Assembly (NCBI GenBank): GCA_019918135.1
Contig: WBZZ01007033.1
Location: forward strand, 157,001-221,000
DNA length: 64,000 bases
Source of the DNA: Paulinella micropora
Lineage: Eukaryota; Cercozoa; Imbricatea; Euglyphida; Paulinellidae
Direction of reading: 5' to 3'
The translations under genes were made by a program, and so were the position numbers. Shown here one piece after another: positions 50,346-60,898 of the stretch. Below the pieces are notes generated by a model, which was given only the letters and a program-made list of their open reading frames with translations, had not been told where the DNA came from and made no database searches. Position 1 is the first letter of the stretch, and every line of letters begins with the position of its first letter.

Positions 50346-51296
50346 ATGCCAAAGCGTTCTAAGCGTTCCAACACTCGCCAACGCGCTTACGTCAAGCCTC
50401 CACGAAAGCGATATCACCTCAACTCCACCCCTGTCGCGCGGAAGCAAAGGGAGTTTGCCTGTGGGGCATTTTGGTTCCTTTTCGCGAGCGAGTTTGCTTT
50501 GATTGCTCCCTTCCTGTCCCTCAAGGACTTCCAATGCCTGTTCCATGCCTTTGCTGGCACCAGCTTTTTCAAAAGGAAACCACACTCGCTTGGTGCTCAG
50601 TTGTGGAGCTCTTACCTACTGTGCTCAAACATAAGAATGCCACTAGTTTATTTCGTGGAAGGACATACGTGAAAAACTGTAGTCCGAGACACCCTAGCGT
50701 ACATGATCGGAGAGAGCAGCATAGTTAACGGTCTGTGGCCTACTGATTGGCCTTGTGCCCGCTGCCTTAGACGAAGGGCAGTGACATGGGGAATACCATT
50801 GTACCATTATTGCCATGTGTGTCTGCGGAACGAAAGATCGCACCTAGTAGCAGACCTAGAGGCCATAAGAAAAAGCTTTGTACTTAATATCTTGCAAGTA
50901 GACCTGGAGCTATTAGACGTAATTAGGAGCTGTTGGGACGTCAGTTACCGCCAGGAGTTTCTCCAGGTGATCCAGACCATGGACTTTGCGTGCACGTACA
51001 AGGGGACGGGGTGGAAACGTATACTCTTCGTGCCCATCCAACAAGGACTGCTCGTGTGGGGTCTTTTCCAGACTAATCTCGCCCCTCACGTCAGACAAAA
51101 CCAAGACAGAATTACAGCTGAACGCTATCAAATGAGCGAAAAACACTTTCAGTTGTTGCAGGACAATCTCCAAAAAACAGAAGCCTTCCTCAACCAGGCT
51201 AGAGAAGCCAGCGTACTCGGGAATGAGGAGATGGCGCCGTGTGGCCTACAGCTACAACATATGCTGCCAACAGGGGGGTTCCTCGCAGGCCCTTGA
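50346..51296 (+). pseudogene. Paralogue B of the zinc-ribbon-like protein, broken
   Basis: It starts MPKRSKRSNTRQRAYVKPPR and keeps the hydrophobic segment, the CARC...CHVC cysteine pairs and the C-terminal coiled coil of the gene at 6780. It looks broken (about one break). Directly followed by a kelch gene, as in module A, so the two genes travel as a pair. Confidence 0.65.
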
Positions 51297-51413
51297 AGGG
51301 CGGCGCAACACCAAAAAAAAAACTTTGAGCTCTTATTAAACTATACTGTGGTGGAAGAATACAAGGGGGAGAGTTAAAGGACCTTTCTCTCTCACTTCTT
51401 GTGGTTGCAGCGC

Positions 51414-51448
<35 letters not shown>

Positions 51449-51501
51449 TTTCTTTTTTTTTCGTTTGTGTACAGCCCTTCCTGGTTCTTACGAACGTGAC
51501 A

Positions 51502-52317
51502 ATGTCGCAAAGCCGTGCCGCCGTTCCGCCCAATAACCCTGCACCAGCGCCCGACGATGCCTCGTCGAAACGCGCGGTGTACGTGTTCGGCGGCTGGGGG
51601 GCATCACGTTCGGCCGAAACCCTGACCGCCGAAGGCTGGAAGGCTACTGTGTGGAGCCCGCCGACGGCCAGCAGCGGGCATTTGGGTCTAGTGCTGCGGG
51701 GCAAGCTGTATGTTGTGGGCGGGCGCAGGAGCGACGACGACGGCCAGCTGCTCCGCGCCGATGAGTGCTACGACCCCCGTGACAACCGCTGGGAGGCCAA
51801 GGAGGGCCTGCCGTGCGATTACGAGGACCTCACGGGCGCGGTCCTGCACGACCGTCTGTACGTCGTGCTGTCCGACCGACAGATGCACAACTCGCTGCTG
51901 GTGTACGACGAAAAGACCGACGCCTGGCTAACGCGCTGCGCTCCCCCCACCAAACGCCACCAGGCCCGGCTCGCGGCTTTGGGCAACTCTTTGTACTTGA
52001 TCGGGGGCCACAACCACGACTGGAGCCTGCGGAGAGTGGAGAAGTACGACCCAGTGCGCAACGAGTGGCGGTCAGCGCGCAGGCTGAAGCTGGGTCGTCA
52101 CGACTTTTCGGCTCAGGTCTTCCGGGACAAGCTGTATGTGATCGGAGGCACCAATTTTTTCCCAGACACCGAGATGGAGCTAGAGGAGGTAGAGTGCTAC
52201 GACCCCAAAGCGCAGAAGTGGTCACTAGAAAGTAAGCCTATGGTCGAGGAGCGTCTGGAGGCGTGCTGCGCTGTGCTCGCGCTTGAGCGTCCGGCCAAGC
52301 GCCAGCGTCTTGAGTGA
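51502..52317 (+). CDS. Kelch-repeat protein, copy B (whole)
   Basis: A 271-residue frame starting MSQSRAAVPPNNPAPAPDDA. Kelch units show the di-glycine plus spaced Tyr/Trp pattern: VYVFGGWGASRSAETL, LYVVGGRRSDDDGQL with CYDPRDNRWEAKEGL, LYVVLSDRQM with VYDEKTDAWLTR, LYLIGGHNHDW with KYDPVRNEWRSA, LYVIGGTNFFP with CYDPKAQKWSLE. Five to six blades make a small beta-propeller. There is no BTB or F-box, so it would act as a binding module. Copy A (7939-8672) differs in sequence and ends in telomeric repeats. Confidence 0.85.
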   Translation: MSQSRAAVPPNNPAPAPDDASSKRAVYVFGGWGASRSAETLTAEGWKATVWSPPTASSGHLGLVLRGKLYVVGGRRSDDDGQLLRADECYDPRDNRWEAKEGLPCDYEDLTGAVLHDRLYVVLSDRQMHNSLLVYDEKTDAWLTRCAPPTKRHQARLAALGNSLYLIGGHNHDWSLRRVEKYDPVRNEWRSARRLKLGRHDFSAQVFRDKLYVIGGTNFFPDTEMELEEVECYDPKAQKWSLESKPMVEERLEACCAVLALERPAKRQRLE

Positions 52318-52420
52318 ACTGTTGTAAAATTAAAAGCAATTTCTTTTTGTTTCTTTCTTGTTTTTTGAAATTTAATACCGCAGGCGAGAGTCTTTTTTCA
52401 AATTTAAACGAAATTCTGTT

Positions 52421-53380
52421 TCACTCCGTCTTCGGAAGGACTGTCGCGCTCCACAGGAAGTCAAAGGTCAGCCAATGTCCGGCCGTGGGCTCGTGCACGA
52501 GGTTGTAGAACGCAGCCCTGCCTAGCGAACCCAGCCCGAAGACCGACAGCTCGTAGCCGGCCCGGGTTAGCCAGTCGTAGACCACCAGCGCGTCGTGCTT
52601 GAAGCGGACGGGGTCGCACGTGTCCCACGGCTCGCGGCGGCACCACATGGCCCGGTTGTATTCGACGACGGCGCAAACCACGCGCCGGGCCTCAAACACG
52701 GCGCGCAGGCCCGACAGGACCTCGAACTCGCAGCCCTCCGTGTCAATCTTGAGTACCAGGCTGGTGTTAGCGGGCACCAAACTCGCGGCGTTTACCAGGT
52801 CGATGTCGGTAGTCGAGTTGTCGACGCCAGCAAAATAGTGGATGGCGGCGTCCTCCTGGCCCTCTGCGTGCGGCCAGGTCCCGAAGCAGCCGTTGCGCAC
52901 GCGCACGCGCGCGTGCTGCGGTCTGCTGTAGTTGCCTGCCAGCACGTTGTGCACGCTAATCCTAGACAGCTCGCTCGCGGCCGCCGCGGCCTTGAGAAAG
53001 GCAACGCAGTGGGGCTGCGGTTCCACGGCTATGACAGGAACCCCTAACGAGGCGGCCAGGAGCGTGTAGAAGCCCGCGTTGGCGCCGATATCCAGAAAGA
53101 CCTGGTCGTGCGTCCGGGCACAAGGGCGATTGTCTGCCTTGCACTGCAACACCTCGGTTAGCAGCTGTCCGATGTGCGGTTCGCTGGGTTGCAGAAAGCG
53201 CAGCATGGGGTCTACCACGCCTTTGGCTATCAGGTCCTGGTCCTCGGCCATGAAGAAGGCACGCGAAGACCCTGGGACCCTCACCTTCACTAAGCGGACG
53301 CTCTCCCCGGTGCGGAAGTAGCGTAGTGCTTGCTGCCTGGCGCCCGCAAAGGTCGCCAACAGGACCAGCAGGACAGCCAT
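52421..53380 (-). CDS. FkbM-family methyltransferase with signal peptide
   Basis: 319 residues. The N-terminus (MAVLLVLLATFAGARQQALR) is hydrophobic, like a signal peptide or anchor. A SAM-binding motif, FLDIGANAGFYTLLAASLGV (residues about 95-114), is followed by VIAVEPQPHCVAFLK (motif II acidic residue) and LVLKIDTEGCEFEVLSGLRA (about 205-225), the FkbM hallmark. FkbM enzymes O-methylate sugars or other acceptors; giant viruses use them for glycan modification. Convergent with the kelch gene. It looks whole. Confidence 0.8.
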   Translation of the reverse strand: MAVLLVLLATFAGARQQALRYFRTGESVRLVKVRVPGSSRAFFMAEDQDLIAKGVVDPMLRFLQPSEPHIGQLLTEVLQCKADNRPCARTHDQVFLDIGANAGFYTLLAASLGVPVIAVEPQPHCVAFLKAAAAASELSRISVHNVLAGNYSRPQHARVRVRNGCFGTWPHAEGQEDAAIHYFAGVDNSTTDIDLVNAASLVPANTSLVLKIDTEGCEFEVLSGLRAVFEARRVVCAVVEYNRAMWCRREPWDTCDPVRFKHDALVVYDWLTRAGYELSVFGLGSLGRAAFYNLVHEPTAGHWLTFDFLWSATVLPKTE

Positions 53381-53419
53381 AAGGACCCGCAGAAATGTTC
53401 CGCTTGCTCACAAATCACC

Positions 53420-54080
53420 AAATGCGGTTTTATTCCAAAAAGGTCTTGTCCGAATCCAGTGAACTTTGCGCCAAATGCCGAAAACGCCGCAATTTGTGGA
53501 CACTTTTTTTGCCGCAGATTGCGGCACACCAAGAAAAATTTTTTCGCGAAGCGGCAAGACATTTTTAGCTACAGAAAAATTTTCGGGAAAGATTGGCGGG
53601 CGGGGAATTTTTTTGCACATTTAATTTTTTCCCCGCCCGCGTTTCTTTCCCCAAAATTTTTCTCTAGCTAAAAATGTCTTGCCGAAATGTCCTTTGGCCA
53701 AAAATGTTTTTTTCACTAGTTCCATAATTCGGCGAATTTCGCGACAAGTGCACAAGGTGCCGCAACTTACGGGTGACTGATACTGCCCGTAATTTGCGGC
53801 ACACCAAGAAAAATCTTTTTCGCGAAGGACATTTCGGCAAAACATTTTTAGCTAGAGAAAAATTTCGGGAAAGATTGGTGGGCGGGGAATTCTTTGCACA
53901 TTTAATTTTTTCCCCGCCCGCGTTTCTTTCCCCAAAATTTTTCTCTAGCTAAAAATGTCTTGCCGAAATGTCCTTTGGCCAAAAATGTTTTTTTCACTAG
54001 TTCCATAATTGGGTGAATTTCGCGACAAGTGCACAAGGTGCCGCAACCGGTGGACACTTTTTTTGCCGCAATTTGTGGCA
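53420..54080. repeat. Tandem/palindromic dispersed repeat, copy c
   Basis: Two tandem units of about 290-300 bases share TTTGCACATTTAATTTTTTC, CCCGCCCGCGTTTC, TTTTTCTCTAGCTAAAAATG, TCTTGCCGAAATGTCCTTTG and GACAAGTGCACAAGGTGCCG. Within a unit, TTTTTAGCTAGAGAAAAATT pairs with AATTTTTCTCTAGCTAAAAA across the CCCCGCCCGC centre, so each can fold into a long hairpin. Related to copies a and b. It lies between the FkbM and F-box genes and contains no gene. Confidence 0.8.
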
Positions 54081-54258
54081 AAAGACTTAGCGGATTTTTT
54101 TTCTCTTACCATCCCCACGGACACAAAAACAAGAATGTCTGGAGAAACGGCCCCCTGCCACACACCAATATCTGCGCAAAGACCCCCCGTTTTGTGACTA
54201 CACAGGCGCAAAAGCAACAAAAAAAACTGGATTTTAATTATAATGATCAGTACACAAT

Positions 54259-55014
54259 CTATTCCAACTCTTCGCAGTCCTCACAGAATCTCTCGCCATC
54301 CCGATAGACCCAGTGAGATTTGACGGGGCCTGTCACACCTTTTTCGAGCAGGTCCATCCAGGAAATAGACCCACTGTCGTAAGTGTCATGCTTCATATAG
54401 GCATCTCCTAACAAGTTGAGCATATGCACCGACACTATTTGCTTCAGCATGGCCTCGATTTCGGCGCGGCTCTGCACGCAGAATAGCTCGCCTTTCAGGG
54501 GTAGCCACGCAGAAATATTCAAGCTGCCACACTTCTCGCATTCACTGTTGACGTCGTTGCTCCGCAGGCCGAGTCGGATCTTGGTTTTGTCACTGTCGAG
54601 GCTGTGGTGCCAGTAGAATTCCAAAGACGTCGCAATGCGTTCATCCAGGTTGTAGCGTTTGCCTGCGTGGAGGTTCAGGCAGCCAGCCAGATCATAATCA
54701 ACCTCATGTTCGTAATACTGGTTGGGGGTAGCGCCGTGGAGGCTGAATTTGGTGTAACCTCCCTTGAGGGCGATCTCTTCGATTGCGTCGGCCACCGGCA
54801 AGCGCACACTGGCCAGGTGTTCTTCCTGCGCTTCGGTCGCCAACGGGAGGAGACATTTGCGGAGGCTGCGACAGGTCGTGCCCAGTACGGCCACGGACGG
54901 CGGAGACCACGGGGACAGGTGTCGCAGCAGTTCCTCTGGCAGTGCGGTCAACTGCGCCACCAACGAACCCGTATGTCCTAGCTTGGGCTTTTTCTTCACG
55001 GGAACTGCTCTCAT
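54259..55014 (-). CDS. F-box protein, paralogue B
   Basis: 251 residues starting MRAVPVKKKPKLGHTGSLVA. The F-box is LTALPEELLRHLSPWSPPSV, followed by AVLGTTCRSLRKCLLPLATE. The middle differs more from paralogue A than the ends do; cysteine pairs CEKCGS and FCEDCE are kept. Likely an adaptor to a host SCF ubiquitin ligase. It looks whole. Confidence 0.75.
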   Translation of the reverse strand: MRAVPVKKKPKLGHTGSLVAQLTALPEELLRHLSPWSPPSVAVLGTTCRSLRKCLLPLATEAQEEHLASVRLPVADAIEEIALKGGYTKFSLHGATPNQYYEHEVDYDLAGCLNLHAGKRYNLDERIATSLEFYWHHSLDSDKTKIRLGLRSNDVNSECEKCGSLNISAWLPLKGELFCVQSRAEIEAMLKQIVSVHMLNLLGDAYMKHDTYDSGSISWMDLLEKGVTGPVKSHWVYRDGERFCEDCEELE

Positions 55015-55149
55015 TGGCTAGCTAATGTTCAAACACCGGAACAAACAAACAAAAAGAAAACGGGATACAGTGATGGGAAGAAGATTTAGGTTGGACGAGG
55101 GACAATTCTTTTTGAAAACAGGAATGCCTGTCTCACTCCCCCACCCCCA

Positions 55150-55795
55150 TTCTCCAAGTTTGTGCACACGGCACGATACACAGAGAAACGACACACAAAT
55201 GCATAGACCGATACACACAATTGCACAGAATGATACACACATACACGAATACACAGAACGACACGTGCGAACATACAAACACACAAACACACACACACGA
55301 ATACACAGAACACACATACAAACACACACACGAATACACAGAACACACATACAAACACACAAACACACAATTGCACAGAATGATACACACATACACGAAT
55401 AAACAGAACTACACATACACGAATACACAGAACGACACGTGCGAACATACAAACACACAAACACACACACATGAATACACAGAACATACAAACACACACA
55501 TGAATACACAGAACACACATGCAAACACACACACGAATACACAGAACACACATACAAACACACAAACACACACATGAATACACAGAACACACAAACACAC
55601 ACAATCGCACGGAATGATACACGCATACACGAATAAACAGAACTACACATACACGAATACACAGAACATACAAAACACACACACACACGAATATACAGAA
55701 CATACAAAACACACACACACACACGAATACATAGAACACACACACAAATACATAGAACGACACGTGCGAACATACAAACACACACACATAGTCGC
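55150..55795. repeat. CA-rich repeat block B
   Basis: About 650 bases of ACACAC repeats with units such as CACGAATACACAGAACACAC and GAACGACACGTGCGAACATA. Complementary in type to the GT block at 55965-56470. Confidence 0.8.
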
Positions 55796-55856
55796 TTTCT
55801 GTTTTTGTGGTGTAACAAAAACCCGCGCATTATGTCGGCCCTCCTCCCCGCCCCAC

Positions 55857-55945
55857 GCAGCCCATTGGGAATTCACAATGTTGAGCCCATTGGGAATTCA
55901 TAATGTTGAGCCCATTGGGGATGCTCGATGGGTTTTGGCATCGTA
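55857..55945. repeat. CATTGG mini-repeats, copy B
   Basis: CCCATTGGGAATTCACAATG and TTGAGCCCATTGGGAATTCA occur as repeats. The core is CCCATTGGG, a near-palindrome. Shorter and more diverged than copies A and B', but again placed between the CA and GT blocks. Confidence 0.7.
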
Positions 55946-55964
55946 GTGGCCCCCCCCCTACCCT

Positions 55965-56470
55965 GTGCGTGTGTGATTTTGGTGTGAATGTGAATTTGTG
56001 TGTAATGTGTCGTGTGTGTATCGTCGTGTGTGAAATTTTGCATGTGTGAACTTTGTCGTACATGTGTGTGTCTGTGAAATCTTGTCAGTCGTACATGTGT
56101 GTGTGTATGGTCGTGTGCGTGTGTGAATTTTTTTTGTCGTACATGTGTGTGTCTGTGAATTTTTGTGTGTATCGTCGTGTGTGTATCGTCGTGTGTGAAA
56201 TTTTGCATGTGCGATTTTGTCGTATGTGTGTATCGTCGCGTGTGTGTATCGTCGTGTGTGAAATTTTGCACGTGTGATTTTGTCGTACACGTATGTGTAT
56301 CGTCGCGTGTGTGTGTCGTCGCGTGTGTGCGTGATTTTTGTCGTACATGTTTGTGTGTGTGTCTGAATTTTTGTGTGTATCGTCGCGTATTGTCGTGTGT
56401 GTAAATGTGAGTTTGCGATGAATATAGGAGTAAATTTGCGCGTGTGTGTATCGTCGCATGTGTGTGTGTG
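55965..56470. repeat. GT-rich repeat block B
   Basis: Units such as GTGTGTATCGTCGTGTGTGA, AAATTTTGCATGTGTGA and GTCGTACATGTGTGTGTCTG repeat about six to eight times. Sequence details differ from block A, so the class is conserved while the units differ. Confidence 0.8.
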
Positions 56471-56834
56471 AAAGGTTTGTGTTTGTATATGAAAACGTTG
56501 TCTGTGAGAGGTCTGTGTTTTTTCCGTGCGTGTGATTTCTTTTTCCTATAATCTGTTTTTTTTGGTGCACTCTGCGCCGGCTTGGGTGTATTTTTCATGT
56601 CGGCAGTCGTTCGCCCAGCCTTTTTCTTCTTGAAATGTAAGCCCCGCGTTGGTAGAGTGGAGAGAAAGAACCTGTCGTGCTTCTTTTGGCCCTTGATCTG
56701 AACCGTACCCTACTTCGTTACTTTCTTTTTTGTTCATGCTACACACGCCAACGACATTTCTTTTTAATTTTTTTTAAAACAAAGAAAACCGATTTCTCTC
56801 TTCCTTTTCCTCAGACCTCTTTTCGCGCGCCGTT
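56471..56834. other. Intergenic region, no convincing gene
   Basis: A 66-codon minus frame at 56546-56746 lacks any recognisable motif. The right part is T-rich and precedes the 3' end of the DUF285-type gene. Confidence 0.35.
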
Positions 56835-57752
56835 TCACACACATTCTTGTGGCATCCCCTGCGGGAAATGTTCTTTGCTCAAGGCACTATTCTGCGCAAA
56901 ATAGCGGCAGCTGACAGAAGTACCAAAGCGCCAGGCACTGAGGTCCTGATCAAACTGGGTTGCCTCCATGAACATACCGTTCGCGCGAGTAATCATGCCA
57001 GTCCACCAAGTAGACAGCGGTTGGTTAAAGGCGGCGGCGAACGCGAACATGGCGGTCGTATCCCGCAGGTTGTTTGTGCGCCACGGCAAAGGGTGGTTGA
57101 ACGCGGCCGCCCTCACGAAAGCCCCGCCCGCGTCCTGCACGCGGCTGACGTCCCAGCCAGCCAGGTCCTCATCGAACGCCGAGGCCATGGCAAAGGCCCC
57201 CCGCAACGTAATTACGTTCGACGTGTCCCAGAACCCCAAACCCCCCGAGCTGAAAACTTTGGCCATGGCAAAGCTCTGTTCTAGCGACGTGATCTTGTCA
57301 GTGTGCAAGGGCGCGCTGGACGGCAATCTTTGCAGCCTGCTGCAATTGTAGAAGTGCCGGCCGCTCGATGGGTGCAGAATCACCTGGCCCCAGCTCACGA
57401 TTTCCACCAGCGAATCGCGCGTGGCCTGCTCTGCTTGTTGCATGGTCCAGCCCGCCAGCGCCAGGGTTGAGGTGACACTCACCAAACCACTGCTCGCATA
57501 AACGTGCCGGCACGGCAGTGGAGGTGTTGGGCAGCTCTCGTCGGGCCCGCCGTCACCCCAGTTCACGAAACCCTGAGATGACGGCACCACAATGGCGGGC
57601 AGTGTTAGGGCCTGCCCCTGCTCGACGGACCAACGGGACACGAAGAGCTCGTGTGCGCTCTGCCGCTCTAGCAAGAGCTTGACCTCGGCCGACCCGAGCG
57701 TAGCCTTGGCAGCGGCAGAGTGCAGGGTCGCCAGCACTGCTGACAGTAGCAT
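56835..57752 (-). CDS. Secreted DUF285/BspA-like repeat protein
   Basis: From the ATG at 57752 the product is 305 residues with a signal peptide (MLLSAVLATLHSAAAKATLG). It then has a beta-rich domain (IVVPSSQGFVNWGDGGPDES) and DUF285-type repeats: FWDTSNVITLRGAFAMASAF, DEDLAGWDVSRVQDAGGAFV, FNQPLSTWWTGMITRANGMF, and FDQDLSAWRFGTSV. The 'MF..A..FNQ.LS.W' pattern is a right-handed LRR-like solenoid found in bacterial surface proteins, algae and giant viruses. Probably an exported or virion-surface binding protein. An upstream in-frame ATG at 57845 would hide the signal peptide. It looks whole. Confidence 0.75.
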   Translation of the reverse strand: MLLSAVLATLHSAAAKATLGSAEVKLLLERQSAHELFVSRWSVEQGQALTLPAIVVPSSQGFVNWGDGGPDESCPTPPLPCRHVYASSGLVSVTSTLALAGWTMQQAEQATRDSLVEIVSWGQVILHPSSGRHFYNCSRLQRLPSSAPLHTDKITSLEQSFAMAKVFSSGGLGFWDTSNVITLRGAFAMASAFDEDLAGWDVSRVQDAGGAFVRAAAFNHPLPWRTNNLRDTTAMFAFAAAFNQPLSTWWTGMITRANGMFMEATQFDQDLSAWRFGTSVSCRYFAQNSALSKEHFPQGMPQECV

Positions 57753-58112
57753 TTTTTTTTGTTGCTTTTTTTTGGGCGTGGTCCTTCTCTTTTTTATTTT
57801 TTGGTTCTTGCACGGCCTCTGGATGCCGGCGGGGGGTGGGGACATTTTGCGGCGTGCATGCCTGGGGGGAGAGCGTGGAAGCGGGGAGGGGGGGGGGGGG
57901 TTTCCATGGTAGCCAAGAACAAAAAAAAAGATTCATCCCTCCCCCAAAGTTTCTGGGGCCCTCGAAGGCTGGAGCAAGCGGTAGGGGGGTTTGGGGGAGG
58001 GAGGCCGAGAGGGGGGGAGGTTGGTGGTGGGCGCACGGAAAGTGGAGGGGGCCGGAGTTTCTGACCCCTTGGTCGGTTGTTGTTGTGCAGAGGCCGCCAA
58101 GAAAAGGGGATC
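57753..58112. other. Divergent promoter region with long G runs
   Basis: G runs are seen at about 57889 (about 13) and 58010. It separates a minus gene from a plus gene. No further feature is supported. Confidence 0.4.
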
Positions 58113-60764
58113 ATGTCACGCCTGTGTACGAATCTCCCCGCCAACAGCCATTGGACCATAACCCACAAGGAGCGCGAGTTTCTCCAAAGCGTTAGTACAC
58201 TGTGCGAAGACTCGCCTGGCAAGTTCCTGCGGCTGCGCAATCACAAGACCTTGCGCGAGGGCGCGCGGGCCGATGTCCTCAGCGTCGAACAGCCCATCCT
58301 CGGGGGCGACTTTGCGTAGGTGTCGTGCAAGAACTTCGTGGGCGCCGCGACGTCCCGCGGCAAGAGCGAGGACTTCGTGGTGCATTCGTCGTTGCTGGCG
58401 CGGTCGCCCACGGCGAACGTGCTGGTAACCGAAGGACTGTCGCTGCAGGAGTACGGGCTGGCGTCGACCCAGATGACCTCGAAGCGGGGCAGGGCCTCCC
58501 GCGTGGTGCTGCGCGCGACCCTGCAGAGCCACTTCGTGTCGTGGTCGGAACGCGAGCCCGTGCTGCCCGAACGAACGACCGATTTCACCAAGGGCTCGGC
58601 GGAGGGCGCGTTGCTGCTGGCGGACCACCTGCACACCATGGCGCTGCTGCGGCTGTGCCTGGCGCGCTACTCGGTGTGCCGCCAGGTGGTCAAAAACACG
58701 TTTGTGGTGAACCCGGCGGACAAGGCCGAAGAAACCTTGGGCGAGAAATCAGCGGGGCCGCTGATGGCGTGGCTGGAACACTGCGTACGCGCCGGCCTGG
58801 TGAGCACCAGCGTCCCGGCGCTGGTGCAAGGTTTGTTGACTAGCTCGCACAAGGCCCGCATGGGCGCCAAGTCCGACAACCGCCTGTACGTGGCGGTGGA
58901 CCCCAAGTCCGAGTGCACGAACAAGAGCTTGCCGCGCTCGCTCAACTTTTTCCCGACGGGTTTCTACGTGCTGAACACCGTGTACCTGGCTACCGACGGC
59001 GAAATGACGTTCGTCGACTGGCTGCAGCGCGAGGCCAGGAGCGAGGGCCAGCTTTGTCTGGTGCTGGAGTCGGTGCTTTCGCTAGTTTCGCGCCTGTGCG
59101 ACGCCCTGGCCGTGTTGGACCCCAACGAGAAGTACTTCTTCGATCAGGGCGGGAGGCAGTCCCCCCTCCGCAAGCCGGAGACCATGAACAGCCTGAACGG
59201 TTGCGTCACGTGTACGTTCGTCAGCGCGCAAAACCTCGTGCTGGTGTTCGCGGTAGACGCGCACCGGCTGGTCTGCGAAAGGATGCACACCGCCGGGCGG
59301 TACAAGTGCACGCAGAAGTCCTGTGACGTCGGCGACGAGTACCCGCTGGCGCTGCTGGACACGGAAAAAATGTTCATCGGCCCGCTGCCGCCAGCAGAAG
59401 CGAAGAAACGCCTGCACCTCATGGAGAACAACCGGGTGGTCAAGGACGCGCAGTACTTTAGCAGGAAGGGCAGCGACGACTTCTCGCCCGAAGTGTTAGA
59501 GAAGCTCAAAGGCGCCCTGCAGGCGGACCCGCTGAGGGAGCTCCCGGGGACGCAGAAGATGTTTACGAAGCTGCGGGACTCGGTGGATAAGCGCCTGCGC
59601 GCTGGTGAACAGAAGCAGGCCCGCGCCGGCAGCCAGAAGAAGCAGCCAGACAATGGGGAGCCGGGCCCGCCGGCGGCGCTGTAGCCCCAAGCAGACTTCT
59701 GGGTCGGGGAGCTCTGCAAGCGCTACGCCTGCCTGGCGGGGCCCTCGCACGGAGGGCACGGCCTTTCGCCGCACTTCCGGTCCGTGCAGCTGCTACTATT
59801 TGCGTCGTCGTGCTACACGCTGGAGGAGCCCTTCTCGGCGCTCCGGCGGCTGCTGGTTAACAGGCTGTCCCGGTGGCTGGAGGGCTGCGCCCTGGGGGTC
59901 TTGTTGTACCTAGAAGAGGACGAGGTGTGCAGTCTGCACGGGCTGACAACGGGGGAGATCTGCTCGGCCAGCCCCTCGGCGTTGGTCATGCTAGAAGAAC
60001 AGTGTACTGTCGCGCACGGCGGCTGGGCGCCGGACCGCCGACAGCACCCGGTGCTGAGGCTGCTGGATGTCGTGGCCGAGCACCCCCTGTGGGGCGACGT
60101 GGACCGCCAAACGAGTGATCAGTGGGCGGGGGCCTGCGTCGAGCTGTACCGCCGCAGGCTCAAGCCGGTCCATGACCTGTTGCAGGAACCCGGACAAACG
60201 CAGATCGAGAGGGCCCTCACGTACTTACAAAACATCTGCGCCAGGGCGGGCCGGCCCGTGACTATAGCGCCGACGCAGAAGCTGAGCCAGGAGCTCCTGG
60301 GCCTCGTCGGTGAAAAGCTGCGGCTCGGCGTGCCGGGGACCGTCCACGCCGGGGGCGATTTCCTGTACGTGCCTGCGCCGGACTATGCGGCCCCCCACTA
60401 CGAAGGTTGCGCGTTTGAAGCGCCCAAGAACAGGCTGCACGGCCTGGCGGCGCACTGGAACTCGGCGTGTGTGGACGAGCTGGCGGGGCTGTCTACGCCG
60501 TCGTCCGCGCCCTTGCCCACGGCCTTCCTGAGCCTCAAGCGGGAATTCAGGGGGCAGGAGACCGCGCCCGGGCGCGCGCCCGGGGGGGAGCCCACGATTG
60601 GCCTGTACGTAGAGGGCGACTGGGTGTGCCAGCTCCCGCTGCGGGCCCCGCCACGCCTTTCCAGGACGAGGACGATTTGTCCGAATCTTTGCTGTCAGAG
60701 TCTGACCAGGTGCCGGTTGCTACTCTTATTCCCCCGCCAGACTAGCCACGTTTTTTTTGGTTAA
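58113..60764 (+). pseudogene. Large unrecognised giant-virus gene region, broken
   Basis: It starts MSRLCTNLPANSHWTITHKE and carries coding-quality sequence throughout, including VNPADKAEETLGEKSAGPLM, RLYVAVDPKSECTNKSLPRS, SLNFFPTGFYVLNTVYLATD, LVFAVDAHRLVCERMHTAGR, a Lys/Gln-rich linker near 59.65 kb and, in the last third, SNWQ-poor helical sequence such as RRQHPVLRLLDVVAEHPLWG. About two breaks. The overall size (about 2.6 kb) suggests a large structural or enzymatic protein. No family is recognised; shadow frames on the other strand are not supported. Confidence 0.5.
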
Positions 60765-60898
60765 AAAAATTTTGTGCTAACAAGAACGACTTGGAAAAAA
60801 CACAAACATGCGCTATAGCTTTTGCCTTTTTTTACTCGAATTTTAATACGCGGCCTGCCTCTCTCTTCTCGTCCCTTCTCAAAGGAAGCGAGGCAGTC

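Noticed and set aside
55018-56598. Long frames across CA/GT block B
   Set aside because: The same repeat artefact; composition is only His/Thr or Cys/Val.
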